From the NCBI GenBank assembly GCA_039587535.1, contig JBDHIF010000001.1, forward strand, positions 62,001 through 126,000: a DNA stretch of 64,000 nucleotides. The letters are read 5' to 3'. Of the stretch, positions 17,451 through 26,934 are shown piece by piece. The notes below the pieces were generated by a model that saw only the letters and a program-made list of their open reading frames with translations, had not been told where the DNA came from and did not search any database. This DNA is from JAWLHJ01 sp039587535 (lineage in GTDB: Bacteria > Gemmatimonadota > Gemmatimonadetes > Longimicrobiales > Gaopeijiaceae). Every line of letters begins with the position of its first letter. Position 1 is the first letter of the stretch. The position numbers and the translations under genes are program-made.

Positions 17451-18683
17451 TCAGTCCATCTGACGCCTGATAAACGTCGGGATGTCCAGCCCAGAGATCT
17501 GGCTGCGCGCGATGGTCCGCTCGGGCAGGCGGTTGAGCGACAAGACCTCGTCGGAGGCTCCTCCCCCCACCGCTGCCCTCACCGGCGCACGCCGCGCAGC
17601 TTCGACTCCTTCGGACGAGACGGATACCTGGGAAGCTACAGAAGGCTTGGCCGCACTGACCGGCCCTGCCGCCTTGGGCGTGCGAGCCCTCAGGAAGCCC
17701 CCCGAGATGACCTTCTCATCCTCAGCCTGGTCGAAGCCGGTGGCGATAACGGTCACGCGCACGTTGCTCTCCAGCGACGCGTCGTGTACCGCTCCGAAAA
17801 TGATCTCGGCCTCGTCCCCGGCTTCTTCCTGGATAATCGAAGATATCGTCATAACCTCGTCAATGGCGAGATCCATGCCTCCGGTGATGTTGATCAGCAC
17901 GCCTCGAGCGCCGGCGATGGAGATGTCGTCCAGCAGGGGCGAGGAGATGGCCTCTTGCGCCGCTTCCTGAGCGCGATTGTCCCCTTCCCCGAACCCGGAG
18001 CCCATCAGAGCAGGCCCCCTGGAGGCCATGATCGTGCGGACATCTGCGAAGTCCACGTTCACCTCGCCGGTCACGCTGATGAGGTCGGAGATGCCCTGAG
18101 TGGCGTTGAGCAGGACCTCGTCGGCCTTCTTGAGCGCGTCCCTGAAAGATGTCCCCTTGGGCACCACCGACAGCAACCGGTCATTCGGTACCAGGATCAT
18201 GGTATCGACGCAACGACGCAGCTCGGCTAGACCCTGCTGGGCCTGCCGCTCCCTCTTCTTTCCCTCGAAGGAGAACGGTCGAGTGACGATGCCGATCGTG
18301 AGGGCACCCATATCCCGGGCGATCTCGGCCACCAACGGCGCCGCCCCCGTGCCCGTGCCGCCACCCATCCCGGCTGTGACGAAGACCAGATCGGTGCCCT
18401 CGAGCGCCCGGCGCACATCTTCCTCGCTCTCGGCCAGGGCCTGCCGACCGACCTCGGGGCGGGCGCCCGCGCCGAGGCCCCGGGTCAGCTTCCTGCCGAT
18501 CTGAAGCGTGACCTGCGCACGGGACGTCTTGAGCGCCTGTGCGTCGGTGTTCATCGAGATGAACTCGACCCCGTCAAGCTCCTCGTCGATCATGCGGTTC
18601 ACAGCGTTCCCTCCGGCACCGCCAACGCCCACGACCTTCATCTTCGCGTTGCGCATCGGGGTTTCTTCGAATTCAAAAATCAC
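17451..18683 (-). CDS. ftsZ: Cell division protein FtsZ
   Basis: FtsZ is the tubulin-like GTPase that forms the Z ring. The 410-residue protein starts with GTG at 18683 behind an AGGAG about nine bases upstream. The GTP-binding signature GGGTGTG is at 107-113, the T7 loop reads NVDFADVRT, and a variable linker runs from about 330. The C-terminal peptide LDIPTFIRRQMD is the conserved tail that binds FtsA and other partners. It is the last gene of the dcw order, 36 bases after ftsA. Confidence 0.98.
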   Translation of the reverse strand: MIFEFEETPMRNAKMKVVGVGGAGGNAVNRMIDEELDGVEFISMNTDAQALKTSRAQVTLQIGRKLTRGLGAGARPEVGRQALAESEEDVRRALEGTDLVFVTAGMGGGTGTGAAPLVAEIARDMGALTIGIVTRPFSFEGKKRERQAQQGLAELRRCVDTMILVPNDRLLSVVPKGTSFRDALKKADEVLLNATQGISDLISVTGEVNVDFADVRTIMASRGPALMGSGFGEGDNRAQEAAQEAISSPLLDDISIAGARGVLINITGGMDLAIDEVMTISSIIQEEAGDEAEIIFGAVHDASLESNVRVTVIATGFDQAEDEKVISGGFLRARTPKAAGPVSAAKPSVASQVSVSSEGVEAARRAPVRAAVGGGASDEVLSLNRLPERTIARSQISGLDIPTFIRRQMD

Positions 18684-18719
18684 TTGTCGGTCTCCTGTTG
18701 AATGGATCGAGTGGATGGT

Positions 18720-19949
18720 CTAGAAGAATTCCTTCAGCCAGGTGCCCAGCTTGGTGAGCACGCCAGAGGTCATGGTCGAAGCGCCACGGCCCGTCTCACC
18801 GAACCGATCGGCCCCCCAGAGCGACAGGCCCGCCGCTACGGTGAACCGCGTGCGACCCGCCGAGTCGGCCAGCCCACCGAGCCCCTCACCCGGCACGCCG
18901 AGACGAACGGGGCAGGCGTAGGTCTGCTGGGCCAGCTCGACCAATCCCGGGATGGCCGCCGTGCCTCCCGACAGGACGACTCCGGCACCGAGGCGGTCCA
19001 TGAGTCCCTTTTCGTCCAGAGATTGGTGGACCAGCCCGAACAGCTCGTCGAGCCGTTGCTCGAGAATGTGCGCGATGAGCTCTCGAGCCACGGCGCGTGT
19101 CTGGCCCGGCGCGGGACCGGGGAGCTCGACGGTCTCCCGTGGATCCACGAGCTGGCTGTAGGCGACGCCGTATTCCTCTTTGGCGCGACGGGCTTCCGCA
19201 TACGGGATGGAGAGTCCCCGCACCAGATCGGCGGTGAGTGTAGCGCCACCGAACGGGAGAATCGCCACATGCTGAACCTTCCCTTCGTAGTAGGCCGCGA
19301 TGTCCGTGGTCGTGGCGCCGATCTCCACCATGGCCACGCCGACTTCCTTCTCGTCCTCCGTGAGGATCGAGCGAGCCCCGGCCAGTGGCTCCAGCACCAT
19401 CTCCTGAACCCGGTAGCCTGCCCGATTCACCGCTTTGCGGATGTTCGTGGACGCGGTCACCTGGCAGGTCACTAGAAAGACTTCTGCTTCGAGGCGGACG
19501 CCGGCCATGCCCATGGGATCCTTGATTCCACGCTGGGTGTCCACTCGGTATTCCTGCGGAATGGCATGCACCATCTCCCGATCCGGTGGAAGGGCAACGG
19601 CTCGCGCCACGATGTGGACCCGCTCGACATCGTCCGGCCCTACCTCGTCGTCGGAGATGGCCACGACACCCATAGAGGTCGACGCGCGGATATGGTCACC
19701 GCCGATGCCGGCATAGACACGGTCCACGGTCACGCCAGCCATGAGCTCGGCCTCCTTCATGGCGGAGCGCACCGACTCGGTCATCTCGTCGATGTTCGTG
19801 ACCATGTCGCCGCGGAGCCCGCCCGTCCGGGCCTGGCCCACACCGAGCACCGTCAGCCCAGGGCGGCGCGGATCGGTGACCACCTCGCCGATGACCGCGC
19901 ATGTGTTCGACGTCCCGATGTCGAGTCCGGCAATCAGATTGGAGCGCAT
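18720..19949 (-). CDS. ftsA: Cell division protein FtsA
   Basis: FtsA is the actin-like ATPase that tethers FtsZ filaments to the membrane. From the ATG at 19949 it is 409 residues beginning MRSNLIAGLDIGTSNT, with the phosphate-1 loop. The second phosphate region is EIGATTTDIA and the adenosine motif is LSGGTAAIPGL. The end, LTKLGTWLKEFF, is the amphipathic membrane-targeting helix. The frame extends 12 codons upstream over the ftsQ end; the ATG ten bases after the ftsQ stop is preferred. Confidence 0.96.
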   Translation of the reverse strand: MRSNLIAGLDIGTSNTCAVIGEVVTDPRRPGLTVLGVGQARTGGLRGDMVTNIDEMTESVRSAMKEAELMAGVTVDRVYAGIGGDHIRASTSMGVVAISDDEVGPDDVERVHIVARAVALPPDREMVHAIPQEYRVDTQRGIKDPMGMAGVRLEAEVFLVTCQVTASTNIRKAVNRAGYRVQEMVLEPLAGARSILTEDEKEVGVAMVEIGATTTDIAAYYEGKVQHVAILPFGGATLTADLVRGLSIPYAEARRAKEEYGVAYSQLVDPRETVELPGPAPGQTRAVARELIAHILEQRLDELFGLVHQSLDEKGLMDRLGAGVVLSGGTAAIPGLVELAQQTYACPVRLGVPGEGLGGLADSAGRTRFTVAAGLSLWGADRFGETGRGASTMTSGVLTKLGTWLKEFF

Positions 19950-19959
19950 GGCGATTCCG

Positions 19960-20694
19960 TCAGTCTCGGGTTCGGCGGACCACAACCTGGTCCGCGAATC
20001 TCAGGTCGATCTCTTCCGGCGGGTCCGTCGGTCGCGCAGATACCGCGTCCGCCAGCGCCGCAAGCCCCTCTCGGAGCCGCACGCCCGGCGTGCCGGGAGG
20101 CAACAGGAAGTCCACCGGTGGCTCCGTCCACCGGACTCGGAGGGCACCGCCAGGTGCCCAGCCTATCTCGGACACGCGCTGCAGAAACGCAGTGTCACCG
20201 TTCATCATCTGACGCAGCTCTCCCACCAGCTCACGCACCTCCCTGGGCATCAAGCGTGCGCCGCGGGCCGGACTGGATGAGGTCGCCAGCACGGGCAGGT
20301 CCAGGCGATGGCGTGACGGGTCCACGGGAAGGCGATAACCGTCCGCGTCGATCGGCTCCAAGAGCGGCGTGGGTGCCAGAGCGACCGGCTCCCGCTCGTC
20401 CACCGTGACTCGGAGCCCTCCGGGGAACCGCCGGGAGATCTCTGCCGAGCGGACCATGGGATGCCGCTCCACCCGGTCAATCCAAACGTGGTGATCATCC
20501 CATATCGAGCTTGAAGCACTAAGTGACATGAGAGATATGATCTCATCATCTTCGATGTATTTGGATCCTCTCACCTCAACCGTTTTCACAGAGAACGTAC
20601 CGAGACCCGCAAGCGCCTCACGACCGTGCCCCACGGTCAAGAGGGAGCCTCCGAGAAGGAGCGTGCCCATCAGGATCTTCACGTCCCTACGCAT
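19960..20694 (-). CDS. ftsQ: Cell division protein FtsQ
   Basis: FtsQ is the bitopic protein that recruits FtsB/FtsL to the divisome. At 244 residues it has a short cytoplasmic start, one membrane helix (about 6-25), a POTRA domain (about 33-105, with FSVKTVEVRGSKYIEDDEI and the FPGGLRVTVDEREPVA end) and a beta domain after it. It overlaps murC by eight bases. In many species murB or ddl lies between murC and ftsQ; neither is here. Confidence 0.92.
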   Translation of the reverse strand: MRRDVKILMGTLLLGGSLLTVGHGREALAGLGTFSVKTVEVRGSKYIEDDEIISLMSLSASSSIWDDHHVWIDRVERHPMVRSAEISRRFPGGLRVTVDEREPVALAPTPLLEPIDADGYRLPVDPSRHRLDLPVLATSSSPARGARLMPREVRELVGELRQMMNGDTAFLQRVSEIGWAPGGALRVRWTEPPVDFLLPPGTPGVRLREGLAALADAVSARPTDPPEEIDLRFADQVVVRRTRD

Positions 20695-22099
20695 GGACGA
20701 CCTCCCCCATGCGTCCTAGCACACGGGGCCCAAGCGCCTCAATGGATCCGGCGCCCATGGTGATGAGGACATCTCCGGAACGGAGCTCGCTGACGAGCTC
20801 GTCAGCAAGCGTGTCCAGCACGCCGTGATACCGCACCTCGGCCCCGCCCGCGTTCCGCGCGTGCTCGGCCACCAGCGCTCCGGTGACACCGGGGATGGCA
20901 GCCTCCCGGGCGGGAAACACGTCGGTAACCCACACGAGGTCCGCCTCCGCCAGCACCTCACCGAACGCCCCTGCGAAGTCGCGCGTCCTCGAATAGAGGT
21001 GCGGCTGGAACGCGACGACGATGCGGCGGTCCCCATACGCCGCCCGAGCTCCTTCCAGCGTGGCGGCAACCTCGGTGGGATGGTGAGCGTAGTCGTCCAC
21101 CACCACCACGCCCCTGACCTCTCCGAGGACGTCGAAGCGGCGACCGACGCCCCTAAAGTCGGCAAGAGCTCTTTTCACGCACGTCCAGTCCGCACCGAGG
21201 TGGCGCGCGGCGGCCGTCGCCGCCAGCGCGTTGAGGAGGTTGTGCCGACCGGGAATCCCCAGGCTCAGGGTCCCTCGGTTGTTGCCCGCCTCCCATACGG
21301 TGCAGACGGTTCGACGCTCCTCGAAACGAACGTCCACGGCCCGTAGCATGGCGCCCGGCACGGTCCCGTACGTGGTCGCCGATGACGCGAACTCCGGGAG
21401 TAGCGAGGAAGCTCCAGGGTCATCGGCGCAGGCGATCACGCGCCCCCCGGATTCGAGGCCGCGCAGGTACTCGCGGAAGCCCTCTCGCACTCCCTCCAGA
21501 TCTCCATAGATGTCCAGATGATCTGCTTCGACGTTGGTGACGACAGCCACATCGGGCCGGAGCGTATGGAAGGAACGATCGTACTCGTCCGCTTCCACCA
21601 CGTAGAGCGCCTCGCTACCTGGACGGAGGTTGCCGTCCCAGCCACGTACCTTTCCTCCCACGAGACCGGTGGGATCCAATCCCGCGGCTGCGAGAATCTC
21701 AGTAGTCATGGCCGTGGTCGTGGTCTTGCCGTGTGTCCCGGCAATACCGACCAGTGTCCCATCCGCGACCCAGTCTCCCAACGCCTCGGCTCTCTTCAAC
21801 ACCGGCACACCCAGCTTCCGAGCTCGTACAAGCTCGGGGTGGTCGGAGGGAACCGCGGACGTGACGACCAAAGCGGCGGCGTCCTCGATGTGTGCCGGAT
21901 CATGCCCCTCGGCTACACGAATGCCCACGGCCCCCAGGTCGGCGGCGTCCGACATCGGCCGGGTATCGCAGCCCGTGACCTGGACGCCCTGGCGAGCGAG
22001 GAGCTCCGCGAGCGCGCGCATTCCCGCACCTCCGATCCCCATGAAGTGCACGCCTCCCTCCTCGGCGAATACCCTCAACCGCGAGATCGGAGCGCTCAT
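20687..22099 (-). CDS. murC: UDP-N-acetylmuramate--L-alanine ligase
   Basis: MurC adds the first residue, L-Ala, to UDP-MurNAc. From the ATG at 22099 (470 residues) it starts MSAPISRLRVF, overlapping the murG stop as ATGA; a frame nine codons longer is less likely. The N-terminal nucleotide site is MGIGGAGM, the ATP loop is GTHGKTTT and the central domain has EADEYDRSF. The C-terminal domain contains YAHHPTEV, as expected for a Mur ligase. Confidence 0.96.
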   Translation of the reverse strand: MSAPISRLRVFAEEGGVHFMGIGGAGMRALAELLARQGVQVTGCDTRPMSDAADLGAVGIRVAEGHDPAHIEDAAALVVTSAVPSDHPELVRARKLGVPVLKRAEALGDWVADGTLVGIAGTHGKTTTTAMTTEILAAAGLDPTGLVGGKVRGWDGNLRPGSEALYVVEADEYDRSFHTLRPDVAVVTNVEADHLDIYGDLEGVREGFREYLRGLESGGRVIACADDPGASSLLPEFASSATTYGTVPGAMLRAVDVRFEERRTVCTVWEAGNNRGTLSLGIPGRHNLLNALAATAAARHLGADWTCVKRALADFRGVGRRFDVLGEVRGVVVVDDYAHHPTEVAATLEGARAAYGDRRIVVAFQPHLYSRTRDFAGAFGEVLAEADLVWVTDVFPAREAAIPGVTGALVAEHARNAGGAEVRYHGVLDTLADELVSELRSGDVLITMGAGSIEALGPRVLGRMGEVVHA

Positions 22100-23241
22100 G
22101 CTGCTTCCCCTGGAAGAGGCATGCACGCGACCACGGACTCGGCGATGCGCCGGGCGGCTTCGGGGCGAGCCAGAGCGCGGGCGGCGCGGCCCATGGCCTC
22201 CAGTCGCGAGCGATCTTCAAGGAGGTCCAGCAGGGTGTCCCACAATGACTCGGGGGTGAGACGGGACTGCGGAAGCACCGTGCTGGCCCCGGCCTTGGCA
22301 AGCGATTCGGCATTCCGGGCCTGATGGTCCTCTGCGGCCGTGGGCAGCGGCACCAGGACGGACGGGAGTCCTTCCCCCAGCAGCTCCGCCGTGAAGGTGG
22401 CTCCTGCCCGGGCCAGGGCCAGATCGGCGGCGGCCAGAGCTACCGGCATGTCCTCGATATAGGGCACGGGACGTACCCAGTCGACCGGGTCTCCGAGCGC
22501 GTCCACCACGGCGCGCATCGCCTCGAAGTGCTTTGGCCCGGTCGCCCAAACCACGGCCAGGTCGGGGAGTGGCTGCGCGTCTCCAGCGACCACTCGTCGC
22601 ACCGCGCCCGCCACGGCCTCGTTCAGGGCCTGCGCTCCCTGGCTCCCTCCCACGACGAGCAGCACCGTGGCATCCAGGGGCAGACTCAACCGTGCACGCG
22701 CACGTTCGGGCTCCAACTTCGCCGATGGACGCACCGGGTTTCCACTCATCACCGCGCGTTCACGTCCGGCGGGAAGCCGCTCCACCGCTTCCGGAAACGC
22801 GAGATGGATCTTCGTCGCCCAACGGCTCAGAAGCTTCGTCACCAGCCCCGGCACGGCGTTCTGTTCCTGCAGAACCAGCGGCACTCCGGTGAGCGCTGCG
22901 GCGATCCCCGCCGGGGCGCCCGCATACCCTCCGGTCACGACGACCGCCTTCGGGCGAAGGGTGTGGAACAGGCGCACCGCGCGGACGACCGACCCGAGGA
23001 ATCCTGCCAGGCCGAGAATACTCCTGACCGGCCGTGAACGGTCGATGCCCTGGACAGGCAGCAGTACGTGCCACTCGCCTCGCTCGGCGAGGATGCGACC
23101 CTCGATTCCACGTCGGGACCCCAGAAACAGGATCCTCGCGTCGGGCCGTAGCTCACGAAGCACATCGGCCACGGCCAATGCGGGGTAAAGGTGCCCACCG
23201 GTACCTCCGCCAGAGAAGGCGACCACCGGAACCTCATGCAC
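22096..23241 (-). CDS. murG: UDP-GlcNAc:lipid I N-acetylglucosaminyltransferase MurG
   Basis: MurG makes lipid II from lipid I on the cytoplasmic face. The 381-residue GT-B enzyme shows the N-terminal acceptor loop GGGTGGHLYPA, the second Gly-rich loop VTGGYAGAPAG, the EQNAVPG segment and the C-terminal donor site (VGGSQGAQALNE; GATFTAELLGEGLPS). It overlaps ftsW upstream by eight bases and murC downstream by four. Confidence 0.97.
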   Translation of the reverse strand: MHEVPVVAFSGGGTGGHLYPALAVADVLRELRPDARILFLGSRRGIEGRILAERGEWHVLLPVQGIDRSRPVRSILGLAGFLGSVVRAVRLFHTLRPKAVVVTGGYAGAPAGIAAALTGVPLVLQEQNAVPGLVTKLLSRWATKIHLAFPEAVERLPAGRERAVMSGNPVRPSAKLEPERARARLSLPLDATVLLVVGGSQGAQALNEAVAGAVRRVVAGDAQPLPDLAVVWATGPKHFEAMRAVVDALGDPVDWVRPVPYIEDMPVALAAADLALARAGATFTAELLGEGLPSVLVPLPTAAEDHQARNAESLAKAGASTVLPQSRLTPESLWDTLLDLLEDRSRLEAMGRAARALARPEAARRIAESVVACMPLPGEAA

Positions 23242-24427
23242 GGATGGGCCCTCCTCTCCTTCGGGGACCGCCGCGTCCGGAAGCCCGTGCCACGGACATG
23301 AGCATACCGAGGGCGATGCACGTGACGAGGAGGTTCGATCGTCCGAACGACACGAGAGGCAGCGACAACCCCGTCGCCGGGAGCAGGGCCAGCCCCACCG
23401 CCATATGGAGAAGGGCCTGGAGTGCGATGAGGCTGGTGAGCCCCACGGCTAGAAGCTCTCCGAAGAGATCGGGCGCTCGACCCGCCACTCGGAAGCCCAC
23501 GAGGACCACGACCCCGTAGCACGCCACCAGGAGGAGCACACCCATGAGCCCCCACTCCTCCCCGATCATGGCGAATATGAAATCGTTATGGGCCTCGGGC
23601 AGGAAACCGAACTTCTGGCGTCCCTCGCCGATCCCCACCCCGTAGACGCCCCCGGATCCGAGGGCCACCAGCGACTGCCGCACCTGGAAGCCCGCGCCCG
23701 TCGGATCCGAGACCGGATCGAGGAAAGCCGCCATCCGGTCGGCGCGAAAGCCCACCGCCAGCTGATTTCGCAGCACGGGGAGCGCCAACAATGCCAGGAA
23801 GCCGAAATGCGCGATCCGCCCGCCGGCGCAGAACACGACGAGGGCGCCCAACATCCCCACCAGAAACGCCGTGGACAGGTCGGGCTGGAGGACGATAAGG
23901 CCCAGCACTACGCCCCACACCACCAAGAACGGCAGCATCCCACGGGACATGGACTTGAACTGGGGGGCCTTCCGAACCGCCAGCGCTGCTGTCCACACCA
24001 CCACGGCGAGCTTGGCGAACTCCGAGGGCTGCACGCCCACCCCGATGTTCAGCCAGCGGCGGGCACCGTTGACCTCCGGAGCGATGGCATGCGTCCATGG
24101 AAGCACAACCAGAATCAGAGCCAGCACCGTCAGGCCCAGGAGCGGCCACGCGAGGCGGCTCCAAGCCTTGTACGGTATCGCAGCGCAGAACGTCAATGCC
24201 ACGAGCCCGACTGCCCCGCCGACGGCCTGCCGCAGGACGTAGTACGTGTCGGGGAGACTCTGTCGCATGGCCAGGACGGAGGACGCGCTGTAGAGCACCA
24301 CCAGGCCCGAGGCAAGAAGAAGCACGGTCACACACAGGAGAAGGGGCGCCTCCCAGCCACGACCCAATCCGGACTCGGGGAGTCGCACGCGCCCCGTCGG
24401 GGCGACGTCCATGGGACGAGCGGTCAT
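23234..24427 (-). CDS. ftsW: Septal peptidoglycan glycosyltransferase FtsW (SEDS family)
   Basis: FtsW polymerises lipid II at the septum together with FtsI. The 397-residue protein has about ten membrane helices. Typical SEDS text includes NGARRWLNIG, QPSEFAKLA, QPDLSTAFL, the extracellular FGFLPEAHNDFIFA loop with its catalytic-region acidic residue, and EEWGL. The closing motif, usually SYGGSS, reads SFGRSN here. That departs from the consensus but keeps the fold. The ATG overlaps the murD stop by four bases. Its place next to murG supports FtsW rather than RodA. Confidence 0.94.
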   Translation of the reverse strand: MTARPMDVAPTGRVRLPESGLGRGWEAPLLLCVTVLLLASGLVVLYSASSVLAMRQSLPDTYYVLRQAVGGAVGLVALTFCAAIPYKAWSRLAWPLLGLTVLALILVVLPWTHAIAPEVNGARRWLNIGVGVQPSEFAKLAVVVWTAALAVRKAPQFKSMSRGMLPFLVVWGVVLGLIVLQPDLSTAFLVGMLGALVVFCAGGRIAHFGFLALLALPVLRNQLAVGFRADRMAAFLDPVSDPTGAGFQVRQSLVALGSGGVYGVGIGEGRQKFGFLPEAHNDFIFAMIGEEWGLMGVLLLVACYGVVVLVGFRVAGRAPDLFGELLAVGLTSLIALQALLHMAVGLALLPATGLSLPLVSFGRSNLLVTCIALGMLMSVARASGRGGPRRRGGPIRA

Positions 24428-25821
24428 GCGCCCCCCTCCACCAGGGCCACGAACTGCTCACCCCGTTGCTCGTAGCTGTCGAACATGTCGAAGCTGGAGC
24501 AAGCCGGCGAAAGGAGCACCACGTCGCCGGGCACCGCGAGGGCGCGAGCCCGGTCGACCACCGCCCGGAAGTCGGTGCCCATTCTCTCGACCGGAGCCAC
24601 ACCGCCCAACGCGTCGGCCACCCGGGAGCCGGACGCACCGAACGTCACCACAGCGCGCGCGTGCTCACGAAGGAGTGGGCGGAGAGGTGAGAAGTCCTCG
24701 TCCTTGTCCTTGCCTCCCAGGATGACCACCGCTGGACGCTGGAGGCTCGCCAACGCACTAGCGGTCGCAGAGACGTTCGTGGCCTTGGAGTCGTTCACCC
24801 ACAACACGCCGTCTCGCTCTAATACCGGCTCCATCCGATGTGGCAACGGACGCACTGTGCGGAGGCCTCGACGCAGCCCGTCGAGTGACGCCCCGGCCAG
24901 GCTCGCGGTGAGGGAGGCTGCCAACGCGTTCCGAACGTTATGACCACCGAGAAGAGGAAGCTCCGACTCAAGAATGAGCGTCTCATCCGTGCCATCGACC
25001 GACAGGGTGAGCGCGCCGCCCCGGACGGCCGCAGCCGCGTCCTCCACATCCTCGTCGGTAAACGTGTACCTCGACCCCGGTACGCCTCGCGCCAGGTCCT
25101 CCACCGCAGGATCTCCATGGGGGAGCACCCAGCGGCTCGCCTCATCGGCGTTTTCGAATAGCTTTGCCTTGTCGGAGTAGTACGCGTCCACGGACGGGTA
25201 GCGGTCGAGGTGATCCGGAGACAGACCGGTGAAGACGCCGATGTCCGGCCGGAACGTGTCCACGTCGGAAAGCTGGAACGAGCTCATCTCGAGCACGTAC
25301 CAGTCCGGCGCCTCACCTCGGAGCGCGAGATCCGAAGCAGCCGGAGCCAGACCACCGCCGACGTTTCCGCCCACGGCGACATCCATGCCCGCAACTGACA
25401 GCAGGTGTCCCACCATCAGCGTGGTGGTCGTCTTCCCGTTCGTACCGGTCACCGCGATCAGTGGAGCAGCATAGAACCGAACGGCGAGCTCAGGCTCGCT
25501 GATCCAACGGACGCCCCGCTCCTTGAGATGCCCGAGCACCGGAGTGTCCGGCGGGATTCCCGGGCTGACCACGACGAGGTCGGCGCCTTCGATGAGGGCC
25601 GTGTCATGGCTTCCGAGCTCCACTCGTGCTCCGGCCGACTCGAGGTCGGCTCCACGAGCTGCAGTCGCGGCATCAGTGCGCAGATCCGAGACATAGACTT
25701 CTCCTCCCTTGGAGAGGGCCAATCGGGCGGCGGCAGCGCCGCTCGCCCCGAGGCCGATGACGGCCACACGGATCCCGACGAGGTTCCTCGCCGTTCTCAC
25801 GTGCGCCTGAATTCGCGTCAT
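24424..25821 (-). CDS. murD: UDP-N-acetylmuramoylalanine--D-glutamate ligase
   Basis: MurD adds D-Glu to UDP-MurNAc-L-Ala. The 465-residue protein has the N-terminal uracil-binding site VIGLGASG, the ATP loop VTGTNGKTTTT, the EMSSFQL motif that marks MurD, and NDSKATN in the C-terminal domain. It begins with ATG six bases after the mraY stop. Confidence 0.97.
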   Translation of the reverse strand: MTRIQAHVRTARNLVGIRVAVIGLGASGAAAARLALSKGGEVYVSDLRTDAATAARGADLESAGARVELGSHDTALIEGADLVVVSPGIPPDTPVLGHLKERGVRWISEPELAVRFYAAPLIAVTGTNGKTTTTLMVGHLLSVAGMDVAVGGNVGGGLAPAASDLALRGEAPDWYVLEMSSFQLSDVDTFRPDIGVFTGLSPDHLDRYPSVDAYYSDKAKLFENADEASRWVLPHGDPAVEDLARGVPGSRYTFTDEDVEDAAAAVRGGALTLSVDGTDETLILESELPLLGGHNVRNALAASLTASLAGASLDGLRRGLRTVRPLPHRMEPVLERDGVLWVNDSKATNVSATASALASLQRPAVVILGGKDKDEDFSPLRPLLREHARAVVTFGASGSRVADALGGVAPVERMGTDFRAVVDRARALAVPGDVVLLSPACSSFDMFDSYEQRGEQFVALVEGGA

Positions 25822-25827
25822 GTCCGC

Positions 25828-26934
25828 TCACCGGATCTTGAGGGTGCTGATGGCGACCATCGCGCACATCAAACCAAGGATCCAGAAGCGCACGACCACC
25901 TTCGTTTCCGGCCAACCGAGCTTCTCGAAGTGGTGGTGGACGGGAGCCATCCTGAAGACCCGCCTCCCCTCCCCATACCGAGCTCGTGTGTACTTGAAGA
26001 ACGACGTCTGCAGGATCACCGACACGGTTTCGAGCACGAACACGCCGCCCACGATGACGAGCAGAAATTCCCCTTTGAGCAGGATCGCCATGACTCCGAT
26101 GGCGCCACCCAGCGCGAGTGATCCCGTGTCTCCCATGAAGACCTCAGCGGGATGAGCGTTGAACCACAGGAATCCGACGGCAGCCCCGGCCAGGGCGACC
26201 GCGAAGATCGTGAGCTCGCCGGCCCCGGGCAGATAGAAGAAGCCCAGATATGCGGAGGTGTCGACGCGCCCGGCGATATACGCGAACACGCCGAAGGTCG
26301 CAGCAGCGATCGCGGTGAGTCCGGCGGCCAAGCCATCCAGGCCATCAGTCAGATTCACGGCGTTCGAGGAGCCAGACACCACGGCGCCCGTGAACAAGGC
26401 GAACACCGGAGCCGCGAACGCGGCCGCCATGTCCGAGAAGAACGGCACCGTGGTCCACGTCGTCGGATGCGGAGAGATGGGGTTCCAGAGGAGGAACACG
26501 CCCAGGGCCAGCCCGAAGGTCCACTGTCCCACCATCTTGTAGCGGCCGATGAGCCCCCGTGACTTTCCGCGCACGACCTTCAGATAGTCGTCGAGGAAGC
26601 CGATGGCACCCATCCAAAGCAACGATACCAGAGCCAGAACCGTGTACCAGTTCGTGAGCTCGGCCCAGAGCAAGGTGGAAAGGGTGGCCGCGGCAATAAT
26701 GATCAGGCCACCCATCGTCGGAGTTCCGGCCTTCGCGAGATGGGACTGTGGGCCCACCTGCCGAATCACCTGCCCCACTCGGGCGGCTTCGAGCTTCCGG
26801 ATGACCAGCGGTCCGAATGCGAAGGCGATCAGAAGAGATGTGACCACGGCTCCAGCGGCCCGAAAGGTGATGTACACGAAGACATTGAAGACCGCGTGCA
26901 CATCGCTGAGGCCCGGAAGGAGATGGAAGAGCAT
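25828..26934 (-). CDS. mraY: Phospho-N-acetylmuramoyl-pentapeptide transferase MraY
   Basis: MraY joins phospho-MurNAc-pentapeptide to undecaprenyl phosphate to give lipid I. From the ATG at 26934 it is 368 residues with ten or so membrane helices. Conserved sites are GTPTMGG, the Asp pair in FLDDYLK, NLTDGLDGLA, the metal Asp in FMGDTGSLALGG and the histidine loop APVHHHFEK. The open frame runs 220 codons further upstream over murF with no MraY character and is rejected. The start overlaps the murF stop as TGATG. Confidence 0.97.
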   Translation of the reverse strand: MLFHLLPGLSDVHAVFNVFVYITFRAAGAVVTSLLIAFAFGPLVIRKLEAARVGQVIRQVGPQSHLAKAGTPTMGGLIIIAAATLSTLLWAELTNWYTVLALVSLLWMGAIGFLDDYLKVVRGKSRGLIGRYKMVGQWTFGLALGVFLLWNPISPHPTTWTTVPFFSDMAAAFAAPVFALFTGAVVSGSSNAVNLTDGLDGLAAGLTAIAAATFGVFAYIAGRVDTSAYLGFFYLPGAGELTIFAVALAGAAVGFLWFNAHPAEVFMGDTGSLALGGAIGVMAILLKGEFLLVIVGGVFVLETVSVILQTSFFKYTRARYGEGRRVFRMAPVHHHFEKLGWPETKVVVRFWILGLMCAMVAISTLKIR

